A DNA stretch of 64,000 bases, from NCBI RefSeq assembly GCF_026745355.1, contig NC_079209.1, forward strand, positions 18,026,109 through 18,090,108. The letters run 5' to 3'. The translations under genes were made by a program, and so were the position numbers. Below are positions 44,323 through 54,822 of the stretch, one piece after another. The DNA is from Beta vulgaris subsp. vulgaris (Eukaryota > Streptophyta > Magnoliopsida > Caryophyllales > Amaranthaceae). Within the stretch, counting starts at the first letter, position 1; each line of letters opens with the position of its first letter. The notes beneath the pieces were generated by a model. The model was not told where the DNA came from and searched no databases. It worked only from the letters and a program-made list of their open reading frames with translations.

Positions 44323-45053
44323 TAGGGATGGGCATGGGTCCAAGACCCTACCCGGACCCTGTTGGACCCGACCCTAATTTAAGGGTTTGGGTCCAACTTT
44401 TTCAGACCCTAAGAGTCCGGGTCCGGGTCTGGGTCCAAGTGAATTTTTTAGGGTCCGGGTCCGGGTCTTAAAATTTTGGACCAGACCCTACCCAGACCCG
44501 ACCCTTAGACCATAAACTTATTTAATATATACATTTTAACTTTAAAAAAAAACAAATTGATTTTCTAAATGACTAAAACATAAACTAAAACACCCATTCT
44601 GAACTCTTATGTAAGTTGTGTTTGTTTCTTTTTTTTCAGTTTGTATATTTGTGTTTGTTTCGTTTTTTTTTTCAGTTTATATGTTTGGAATTGTGTTTGT
44701 TTCAATTTTTTTCGTTTATAAGTTTGTGTTTGTTTCATTTTTTTCAATTTATATGTTAGTGTTTGTTTCATGCGAATTCTTGTGTTTGATTCATGCGATT
44801 TTTTTTGTGTTTGTTTCATGCGAATTTCAAATGATTATTGATATTAATAATGCTAAAAATTTGGCAAAATAAAAAATTTAAGCCTGGACCCTCCAGACCC
44901 TCTAGACCCTCAAGACCCTAAGGGTCTGGGTCAAGGTCCAATTTTTTCAGACCCTTAGGGTCCGGGTCCGGGTCTGGGTCTACAAAAAAAAATTAGGGTC
45001 CGGGTCTAGGGTCCAGCTGGACCTGACCTAGACCCGACCCTTGCCCATCCCTA
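44323..45053. mobile_element. Non-autonomous hAT element, 731 bp
   Basis: Perfect 12-bp terminal inverted repeats TAGGGATGGGCA are flanked by a perfect 8-bp duplication CTCTTTGA (44315-44322 and 45054-45061). Both subterminal regions are dense arrays of GGGTCCGGGTC / GACCCGGACCC motifs, probable transposase-binding sites. The centre has a short tandem array of TTTATATG and GTGTTTGTTTC phrases (about 44610-44825). No transposase coding. Confidence 0.92.
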
Positions 45054-45061
45054 CTCTTTGA

Positions 45062-46106
45062 TGATTATATTTTAAAGTTCTTTAACTTTTGGATTAAGAA
45101 TAAAGTAGTTCCAATTGATTTTTTATTATTGTTTGATTCAATTCATGTAATTGTGCAATATCATGGCTAATCATTTAGCTATTAAGATTTATAATTGAAC
45201 TCATTAGAGTCTTGTTACAATTGGTAGATCAATTTATGTTAGTGATAATACTGTATATATTGAACTAAGATTGTTAAGTCTCGATCGGAGGATTATCAAT
45301 GCAATTACTCATCCCTTAATGCAAGTATTGTTGAATTGTATTGATTGAATTGGTATAAGCATGGTGGATCGAAGAGATGCCCTAAGCTTTAATTATTTGA
45401 TTTACATCCATTTTTGATTTAGTTTATTTTAATTTTTAGCATTAGTTGTCCTTCATTCGACAATTCTTTTCTTTTTCTAAAATAGTTCATTAATTAAACA
45501 TCAATTTATAGAAATTCTTGTCCAAGTGAATCTACTCGTATTTGCTAAGTTTATGATAACAATAGACACCTTGAACTTGGAGTATATATATTACTTTTTG
45601 AACGCAACAGATTTTTTGAATAATTGGGATGTGAGTTATATTTTGATCAATTCACATTCATGGTGATGCTTAATTTTAATGTTTTAATTATCATAGCTAT
45701 ATCCGTTGATCATCTTTTGTTATTAGTTTAGCTATTAATTACTTAAAACTCATATCTATTCTGAATTGTGTAGCTATTTCATAGTCTAAAATCAACTAGC
45801 CTAACACCATCTCATAAGCACCTTTTTGTAACTAATCATTTTATGATTATTTTAAGATTACCACTATTTAACGAATCTCGTGAGAACGAATGAAACATTT
45901 CTTATGATAATTGATGATTTATTCTATGAAATACGTCAAGTGGTAGAAATAGGAAATAAAAACAATCATATAAAGTGGTTATTTTTTTTAAAAAAAAATA
46001 GAAGGTACTTATTTGAAAAAATCAGGTTTCTAAGGTGGCTAAGATAAAAAAAATCGTGGAGATAATAATAAATTATTAATACATATATGAAACTAGTAAT
46101 GAACTG
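45062..46106. other. Non-coding spacer
   Basis: AT-rich sequence without recognisable gene or element. It ends with AACTG (46102-46106), the left target copy of the following copia element. Confidence 0.5.
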
Positions 46107-46698
46107 TGTGAGGATGTGACTTGTGAGCTGGGTCGCGAGCCGCGACAACGGTCGCGAGCCGTGACAACGGTCGTGAGCCGCGACAACAGTCGCGAGGTGC
46201 GTCGCGAGCCCAACAACAACTTTTCATTCGCTCGTTGGGACGAGCTGGGTCGCGAGGTGCGACGCAGCGTGCATCCTCGCCTGCTCTTGCTGCTGCGTGC
46301 TTGGTCGCGAGGTGCAACATTCGTCTCGGGGTGCGACACGGGCCAGCACGCGAAGGCGATCTGCGATTGGATTTTACTCGATCAAATTACGACTTGTATT
46401 CTAGACTTCATATAAATATGTTATTTCATATTTAGGGTTTTTTACCACAAACATTAGAGAGAGAGATTATGAAAAACACAATAGAGGAGATTAGAGAGAG
46501 TCTTTGAGATTCAATTGGAAATCCATTCAATTGAATCTTGCCTATTGTATTTGTAATCGTCTCATTCATAGTGAAATAATCGTTTTCCCCTGCCTTGAGG
46601 ACGTAGCTATCAAATTGATAGTGAACCTCGTTAAATCTTGTGTGTTCTTTATTCGCTTTCTTGAGTTTATTGCTTTATTAATCGCTTCCGTTGCAACA
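46107..46698 (+). repeat. 5' LTR with CpG-rich tandem motifs
   Basis: Starts TGTGAGGATG and ends TTGCAACA. The first 240 bp repeat TCGCGAGCCGCGACAACGG and TCGCGAGGTGCGAC motifs several times, unlike its AT-rich surroundings. A TATA-like ATATAAATATG lies at about 46408-46418, followed by the TTAGGGTTTTTTACC stretch where transcription would plausibly start. Confidence 0.93.
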
Positions 46699-46748
46699 AA
46701 ATTGGTATCAGAGCTTGAGATTAAAATAAGCATTAGGGTTTTGGGAAG

Positions 46749-48251
46749 ATGAATACGACGAACTCAAAGATTGATAAGTTTACGGGGAAGAACAGTTTCG
46801 GGATATGGCAGATAAAGATGCGTGCTTTGCTGAAGCAACAAGGCATCTGGAAACCTCTTGTCAAGAGTGACAAGAGTGGAGCGGCAGGCGGCCCTAGTGA
46901 GGCCGAAATGGAGGTGATGGAGGAGAAGGCTCACTCCACGATTTTGCTGTGCCTGGCAGACAATGTGATCACGGAGGTTGCAGATGAAATCACCACGGCT
47001 GGTCTATGGGCAATGTTGGAGAGTCTCTACATGACGAAGTCACTCACCAACAAGTTGCTTTTGAAGCAACGACTGTTTGCCTTTCGTATGCAAGGAGGTA
47101 CGTCTCTAAGGGATCATCTAGATCAACTTAATACTATTTTACTTGATTTGCGTAACATATATGTTAAGATTGAGGATGAAGATGCTGCTTTAATTTTGCT
47201 TGTTTCACTTCCACATTCATATGAAAAATTTGTTGTTGGCAGAGAGACTATGACCCTAGAGGAGGTGAAGTCAGCACTTTTTACTAGGGAGTTGCGCCAT
47301 AAGGCGGCAACGACTGAGAGTGGTGGAGATTCAGGGGCTGGGTTGGTGGTAACCTCGGCTAAGGGGAAGGGTCCTAAGAAGAAGAAAAATTCTAAGGGTA
47401 AAGGGACCAATCCTAGGAATGTCTCTCACTTCTGTAAAGAACCTGGCCATTGGAATAATCAATGTCCCAATAATCCTAAACCTTCCAATGCTAACATTGC
47501 ACATGATACGAAATATGACTCCGAGGAGGACTTAGCACTAGCTGCTGTTGATGTGTCTAGTCCGTCGAATCGTTGGATTCTAGATTCGGGGTGTTCTTAC
47601 CATATGTGTCCTCATCGTGAATGGTTTACTTCTTATGAGACTTGTGAGGGTGGTACTGTTACTATGGGTAATGATGCTGCTTGTAAGGTTGTAGGGAGGG
47701 GTTCCATTAAGAGAAGGACTACCGGGGGTGAGATTCGTAAATTGGTGAATGTTAGACATGTTCCACAGTTAAAGAAAAATCTGATTTCTCTGGGTGTCTT
47801 GGATGAAGGAGGGTTTACTTTTTTTGGCTCAAATGGGGAACTATGTGTGTGGACAGGTTTGAGGTTGGTGCTTAAGGGCACTAAGTTGGGTACTTTGTAT
47901 GTGTTACAAGGTACTATTCTGACTGGTTCTGCTAATGTTGCATCTACGAGTCATGAGGAGATGACTAAGTTGTGGCACAGACGACTTGGGCATATGGGTG
48001 AGCGTGGGATGCAGATATTATCCAAGATGAACCTTCTTGATGGCCACAAGGTGCAGAACCTTGAGTTTTGTAAGCACTGTGTGTTGGGTAAGCAACACAG
48101 GAGTAAGTTTGGGAAGGGGCTGCACATAACTAAGGCGACGCTGGATTATATTCACTCAGATTGCTGGGGGCCTACTCGGGTAGAAGGTATAGGAGGATTC
48201 ACTTATTTTGTGACTTTTATCGATGATTTCTCCAGGTATTGTTGGCTTTAA
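46749..48251 (+). CDS. Copia Gag-protease-integrase polyprotein, truncated by a stop
   Basis: 500 residues in one frame, starting at the first ATG after the primer-binding site. Gag: IDKFTGKNSFGIWQIKMRAL near residues 8-27 and later gag helices. The zinc knuckle reads SHFCKEPGHWNNQC, so the first Cys of the Cys-Cys-His-Cys set is replaced by Ser. Protease: RWILDSGCSYHMCPH with an intact Asp-Ser-Gly. The integrase zinc module is LWHRRLGHMGERG ... CKHCVLGKQHRSKF, followed by LDYIHSDCWGP with the first catalytic Asp and the FVTFIDDFSRYCW strand, then TAA. Intact relatives continue through the integrase core, so this copy makes at most a truncated product. It belongs to the element, not the host. 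Confidence 0.9.
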   Translation: MNTTNSKIDKFTGKNSFGIWQIKMRALLKQQGIWKPLVKSDKSGAAGGPSEAEMEVMEEKAHSTILLCLADNVITEVADEITTAGLWAMLESLYMTKSLTNKLLLKQRLFAFRMQGGTSLRDHLDQLNTILLDLRNIYVKIEDEDAALILLVSLPHSYEKFVVGRETMTLEEVKSALFTRELRHKAATTESGGDSGAGLVVTSAKGKGPKKKKNSKGKGTNPRNVSHFCKEPGHWNNQCPNNPKPSNANIAHDTKYDSEEDLALAAVDVSSPSNRWILDSGCSYHMCPHREWFTSYETCEGGTVTMGNDAACKVVGRGSIKRRTTGGEIRKLVNVRHVPQLKKNLISLGVLDEGGFTFFGSNGELCVWTGLRLVLKGTKLGTLYVLQGTILTGSANVASTSHEEMTKLWHRRLGHMGERGMQILSKMNLLDGHKVQNLEFCKHCVLGKQHRSKFGKGLHITKATLDYIHSDCWGPTRVEGIGGFTYFVTFIDDFSRYCWL

Positions 48252-50812
48252 TGTTTAAAGCATAAGGGAAAGGCTTTTAAGACTTTTGTGCAATGGAAAG
48301 TCTTAGTGGAAAATTAGACAGGCAAGAAGGTTAAGAGGCTATGTACGGATAATGGTCTAGAATTTGTTAATGATGAATTCAATGAGCTTTGTAGGGACGT
48401 AGGGATAGTGAGACATTGCATTGTCAGGAAAACACCACAGTAGAATGGTGTTGCAGAGCGCTTGAATCAAACTTTGCTAGAGAGAGTTCGATGCATGCTC
48501 TCAAATGCAGGGTTGACTAGGAAGTACTGGAGTGAAGACGTGAAAACGGCATGCTACTTGATAAACCGTGGTCCTCATACAGGTATTGACTGCAAGGTAC
48601 CTTATGAGGTATGGTCTGGGAGGAGAGCCTTATGAGGTACCTTATGAGATAGTAGTTATTGCTTTTTTGGCCTTTTGCTCCCCCAGAAGAACAAGGCTGA
48701 GTATTCTAGTTTGCGTGTTTTTGGTTGTATGGTCTATTATCATGTGAATGAGAGTAAACTTGAACCAAGGGCTAAGAAGAGTTGTTTTTTGGGGTATGGA
48801 GATGGTGTGAAGGGTTACAGGATTCGGTCCCCATCAGAAGGGCGTGTTATACTTAGTAGAGATGTTACTTTTGATGAAAACACTATGTTTGTATCTGCTA
48901 ACAAACCTGCAGGTGAAACTGAGGATAGCACAGATGAAGGATCTGAGCAAGTAGTTGCTTCAGAACCTATTCCGCAGCCACATGTTCGAATTCAAGGGAA
49001 GGATGATGATGTTCCAGTGAATTCTCCCATTGTGAGGACTAGTCAGAGGGATGGAGCTGTTGTTGATGAAACAACTGATATTGAGTCTGATCATGAGGAA
49101 AATGTTGTTGAAGGTCGGAAACGACCTAGGAAGAAGATGCAGAGACTGCTTGAACAGATGGAGGGACGGAATGTTCCTGGCCGAAACTGATGTGTAGAGG
49201 AGATGATTGGTTATGCATTACATGTAGCTGATGATATTGAGTCACCTGAACCAATGTCCTACAGGGAAGCAGTTTCTAGTAACGAATCATCTAAGTGGTT
49301 AGTTGCTATGAGTGAGGAGATGAAGTCTCTTCACAAGAACCAGACATGGGAACTCGTGAGGATACCACAGGGTCGTAAGGTGGTTGGTTGCAAGTGGGTT
49401 TTCAAGAGGAAGGAGGGAACTTCATAGGGTGAAAGTATCAGATACAAAGCCAGGCTAGTTGCAAAAGGGTTCAGTCATAGGGAAGGGGTCGACTACAATG
49501 AGATTTTCTCGTCAGTGGTTCGTCATACTTCAATTAGAACGTTATTAGCAATGGTAGCACATTTTGATTTGGAACTTGAGTAGTTAGATGTGAAAACAAC
49601 TTTCCTACATGGGGAGTTGGAGGAGGATATTCAGATGAGTCAACCAGAGGAGTTCGTTGTTCCAGGAAAAGAGAAGTTTGCTTGCAGGCTGAAGAAGTCC
49701 TTGTATGGACTTAAGCAGTCACCTAGACAGTGGTACAAGAGGTTTGACAACTTCATGGTCGAGCATGGATTTGACAGGAGTCCGTATGATTGCTGTGTTT
49801 ATCATAGCAAGGTGGAGGACAGTTCTTATATTTTTTTTATTATTATATGTTGATGACATGCTTATTGCAGCAAAGAAGAAGTCAGACGTGTTGAAGTTGA
49901 AGAAGCTTATGAGTTCTGAGTTTGACATGAAAGATTTGGGAGCAGCAAGGAAGATTCTAGGCATGGAGATCTATAGGGATCATGGACGGAAGAAACTTTT
50001 CCTTTCTCAGAAAAGTTATATCTTGAAGGTACTTGACAGGTTTGGTATGAGTACTGCGAAATCTATTGATACTCCTGCTGCTACAAATGCTCGTCTTTCT
50101 ATTGTGCTTTCTCCTCAATCTGATGAGGAAAAGGAGTATATGTCTAAGGTTCCGTATGCTAGTGCTGTTGGTAGTCTGATGTATGTATGGTTTGCACTAG
50201 GCCAGATTTAGCACATGTTGTTAATGTTGTGAGCAGGTTTATGACTCAACCAGGGAAGGAACACTGGCAGGCAGTGAAGCGGATTTTCCGCTACTTGAAA
50301 GGAATGGCAGATGTGGGTCTCATTTATGGAAATGATGCTGAGTGTTTGGTGACCGGATATTCTGATTCGGACTATGCTGGTGATATAGATACTAGAAGAT
50401 CGATGACTGAGTATGTATACACTCTAGGATGGGTCTGTGGTTAGTTGGAAGGCTACCTTGCAGTCTTCAGTGACTTCGTCTATTACAGAGGCTGAGTACA
50501 TGGCTTTGACTGCTGCAGCAAAGGAGGGTATATGGTTACATGGTTTGGTCAGTGATTTGGGTTTATACCATGCATGATCGTGCGATTGTGTATTCTGATA
50601 GCTTGAGTGTTATATGTCTTGCCAAGGATCAGGTGCATCATGATAGAACTAAACACATTGATGTGAGGTATCACTTTCTGAGGAGTAAGAAGAGGATAGT
50701 GGTGAAGAAAGTTGGGACTGCAGACAACGCAGCTGATATGTTCACCAAGCCAGTTCCAGTTCGCAAGTTCAAACATTGCTTGGACTTGTTGAACGTTGAT
50801 AGTCACATATGA
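48252..50812 (+). pseudogene. Copia integrase core, reverse transcriptase and RNase H with stops
   Basis: After the stop at 48249-48251 the integrase continues with CTDNGLEFVNDEFNELC-type sequence and an in-frame TAG within the block before NGVAERLNQTL. 48675-49190 gives the integrase C-terminal region (VFGCMVYYHVNE, KKSCFLGYGDGVKGYRI) and an acidic linker. RT blocks: YREAVSSNESSKWLVAMSEE, NQTWELVRIPQGRKVVGCKW (49203-49427), TFLHGELEEDIQMSQPEEFV and SLYGLKQSPRQWYKRFDNFM (49590-49853). The catalytic LYVDDMLIA is at about 49846-49872. RNase H includes DSDYAGDIDTRRS and the terminal NAADMFTKPVPVRKFKHCLD. At least four stops or frame changes are visible. Confidence 0.9.
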
Positions 50813-50973
50813 CCTTGTGAGAGGTTGTGCCTCAAGGTGGAGGCAATCCCGGCCCCGGGACAAAGTGGGCAAGCCCTGCAGGAGGGGAAAATAGTATCTC
50901 GTGTATCGTTGAAGAGGTACGTGTTCTGTTGATTGTTTCGAGGTGGAGTTATATGCAAGTCAAGGTGGAGATT

Positions 50974-51545
50974 TCTGAGGATGTGACTTGCGAGCTGGGT
51001 CGCGAGCCGCGACAACGGTTGCGAGGTGCGTCGCGAGCCCAGCAACATCTTTTCATTCGCTCGTTGGGACGAGCTGGGTCGCGAGGTGCGACGCTAGTCG
51101 CGGGGTGCGACGTAGCGCGCATCCTCGCCTACTCTTGCTGCTGCGTGCTTGGTCGCGAGGTGCGACATTCGTCGCGGGGTGCGACGCGGGCCAGGATGCG
51201 AAGGCGATTTGCGCTCGGATTTTACTCGATCAAATTACGACTTGTATTCTAGACTTCATATAAATATGTTATTTCATGTTTAGGGTTTTTTACCACAAAT
51301 ATTAGAGAGAGAGATTATGAAAAACACAATAGAGGAGATTAGAGAGAGTCTTTGAGATTCAATTGGAAATCCATTCAATTGAATCTTTCCTATTGTATTT
51401 GTAATCGTCTCGTTCATAGTGAAATAATTGTTTTCCCTGCCTTGAGGACGTAGCAATCAAATTGATAGTGAACCTCGTTAAATCTTGTGTATTCTTTATT
51501 CGCTTTCTTGAGTTTATTGCTTTATTAATCGCTTCCGTTGCAACA
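50974..51545 (+). repeat. 3' LTR
   Basis: Matches the 5' LTR except for fewer GCGAGCCGCGACAACGG units and scattered changes, including TC in place of TG at the first two bases. AACTG follows at 51546. Confidence 0.93.
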
Positions 51546-51835
51546 AACTGAATTAAAGTTATTGATAATATATACGTGGCTATTAATAACTTGATGCCAT
51601 TATTTGAGTTTCCAACACGTCGTACAGAATAGATACTAATCTAATAAATCTATCAAATATAATTATAAAAAAAACCACAAACATACATGGCATTACATTA
51701 TATATCATCCACTTCACTTACATAAAGCTGGAAAAATTAGTAGTTGACATACGCTCAAGGCTAAAAGGATTCCTAAAAAGATCAAAGATAGCCCTTAACA
51801 AGTTATTTCTTCGTTATATTCTATAGAGAGTTAAT
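51546..51835 (-). other. 3' UTR / downstream flank of the NIP gene
   Basis: AT-rich sequence between the aquaporin stop and the target-site copy of the copia element. The element therefore lies inside or just beyond the 3' UTR, in opposite orientation to the gene. Confidence 0.6.
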
Positions 51836-54765
51836 TTAGCGATATGAAGAACCGTTGCGACTTACAGATGAACCTTTTGACTTGAGGAAGGATCCGGTCT
51901 TAGTAATTTCACGTAATGGTTTATCTGTAAACCTTATAAGATTGTACACCATTGCACCTGCAACAGCACCAACAGTTGGGCCTACCAAGTATATCCATAT
52001 ACCCTCATAATGGTGTGATACGATTGCTGGGCCTAGGCTTCTTGCTGGATTCATTGAAGCTCCTGATATGGGCCTATATTCAATCAAACGACGACCCATT
52101 TAGCGTAATGTGAACATGCAATTATAAGGATCAAGATAATTCAAGTGAATAAAACTTTTCATATGATTACTTTAGAAAAGCAAATAACATTGTACGCTAA
52201 ACATTTACAGATCAAAAATTCATTAATTAGATCAAATAGAGCATTTTCCCCTTATTTCGCACAATAATTATATTGCCTCCGATTTTTCTAAATAATAACA
52301 CTCAAATTCTATACTTTCTTGTTCTTAAAGTATCACTACACACCCTCTGGCCATACATATTACTAAGAAATTAGAAAAGGTAGAGATATTTGGGAGACAG
52401 GAGATTCAAAATCGTATGGAAAAGTAGATATTTAAGAAAGAAAAGTTTAATAAAATGGGTATGTATTGATTAATAGTAACTTACATGAAAGAAAAATATG
52501 GTGATTATCAAAGAAAGAAAGTATATCTTTTACACTATTACTTTCTTACCGAAAAAATGTGACTTGCATTTTAAATGATTTGCAGTTTGTAATATGTTCT
52601 TGAATTATTTTCAATGTATTATTCATATATATCAGCTTTTAATAATTTTAACTGGTAGATACTAGATTATTTAAAATGGTAATGTAAAACGTGCATTAGA
52701 AAGTGAGAAATATCACTATTTATCTATGCATAGGTGGGAATGTGGGATTAGTTGATGCGTATACTCCCACACACCGGTGCACAAGATAAACAAATTAATT
52801 ATGTGCATGCTACGGTTGCCCTTGTCTCGCACACGGCAGCTTTGGACCGCCAAATAGCGTGGTCGTAGGTATAGAGTAGAAATTGCTTATTTTGGGAGAC
52901 AAATTGGTCATCATATGTAGTTTTGACCTTGACACAAGGAACCTTCTCAGGCGTATTGATTAAATTACTAATGTTTTGTAAGGAGGCGAATAAATTTGAC
53001 CAAATGACCCAAATAATGTGGAGTTAAATCACCAATTTAGTGGCGACACGCAATATATATAAAATTCTATAGCTATTAATCTATTATGCAAATAAATAAC
53101 TATACTTTTGGTGGAGAAGGTTTTGAGTCTTAAAAGAGGAGGAAGCAAAAATAAATATACCCAGCAAACATGACGTTAAGCAAGACTGTGGAACCAACGG
53201 CAAGACCTGCAAGCTCTCCAATCTGTACAAGTAATACATGAAAATCACGTAAATACAATAAAAAAATACAAAACAAGATCATGGAATGATACATCATATC
53301 TTATACACATGGTTGCCAAGTAAGTATTTCATAAAGATGAATAATCTTGGAGTTTGAATTAGACGATTCCATTTGGTATAATAAGAACTATTTATTATGT
53401 AGAATAATTGCTATATTATAGTATTGTGGTTCTATTATCAAATGAGTAAGAAAAATTAAGGGTGTACATACCAGTTTTACCATCAATTGTAAAAGAGAGC
53501 ACGTTATCATCAAGCCACTAGAGAAAGAGAAATTGGGGCTTTAAATTTGTTACTATTTACTATGAAGAATCAATATGGTACTAATTTTCTTTTCCTTTAA
53601 TTTTTTTGGTGTAAGAAGTTGATCTTAGGTCTTGAGCACCATCTATTAAAAACTGTAACCAACTAAACTAATTGACATCCACTTGTTTTTTTAATTCATG
53701 TTAAAGATTCTAAAATGTACTATATATACTTCTTCCATTTAAAATTACTCGCTACATTTTGAAAATTGCACTATTCATCTATGAGGTTTGACCATGCATT
53801 ATTCACTATTAAATAAAATCAAATGTTATAATATGTTGTTGGATTACTCTTACTATATATTTTCATAAAATCAAAATTTTGTCCTTTACTCTAATACACA
53901 ATTAAAGATATAAATAGTCAAAGTAGTGTATCGATCAGTAAGCGTGAAAGTCAAAGTATAGCGAGTAAAAAGAAAAGGAGGAAGTAATAAGATTTCTATG
54001 CAATTGTTGTGTATTATAATTGGCACAACCAACTAATTATTAACCAATTAAATAATTTCATAATTAGTTTTTATATTATGAAAATTTCAAGATCACTACT
54101 ACTCTACAACTTGTAGCACCTGAAAAACCGTCCAACTAGATAAAATAACAAGTTGTTCATATTAGTTTCTAATAAATAGAATTAAAAGATGAGGAGTAAA
54201 GCGAACGAACCGCTCGAGTATCAGTGGCGACGCCGGAGATTACAAACATGAGGTAGAAAGTGATAATGAATTCGATGACTAACGATTGTAGACTTGATCC
54301 TGCTGGAGAAGTTCCCGCAAATTGAGTTTGGTGGCCGTTAAATATCAGCCGCAGTGTTCCGCTTGCGAGTGTAGATCCCACTACTTGACATACTACATAA
54401 GCTGGCACCTGAACCATCAATTCAATTATATCATAAATGTATAAGTCATGCTAAATCCCTCTATGTACTTTAATATTACAAGTCATAAGATAATGATTAC
54501 TCCCCCCATTTTTTAAAATAATAAGACACATATGCTTTTTCAATATTTGGTTTATTCACTAATATATCTCTTAATATGATACATAAAACTTATAATATAG
54601 TATACCACTAAAACCACTACAAAATAATACGTTTTATTGGTTATTTTCTTAGAAATTTTACCAGTACAATATATATAAATAGCAATAGCTAATCAGTTTC
54701 AACATAGAATATAGTATATATATGCCTTGATAAAAGATGCAGAAATACTTGCTCTACTTCATGGA

Positions 54766-54822
<57 letters not shown>

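Larger units (their letters stand above)
46107..51545 (+). mobile_element. Ty1/copia retrotransposon (Tork/Tnt1-like), plus strand, complete ends
   Basis: LTRs 46107-46698 and 50974-51545 are flanked by AACTG (46102-46106 and 51546-51550). Primer site TTGGTATCAGAGC begins about 5 bp after the left LTR. The right LTR is preceded by a polypurine-like CAAGGTGGAGATT. The LTRs are nearly identical except that the left one has extra CGCGAGCCGCGACAACGGT-type units. Gag through the start of the integrase core is one open frame; pol beyond has several stops. It is the best preserved retroelement in the window. Confidence 0.95.

Noticed and set aside
44607..44872. Frames of 70-84 residues with repeated KQTQ or FVS patterns
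   Set aside because: They come from the short tandem array in the centre of the hAT element.
46076..46435. Arg-rich frames on both strands
   Set aside because: They are produced by the CpG-rich tandem motifs in the copia LTR. The same happens at 50827-51263.
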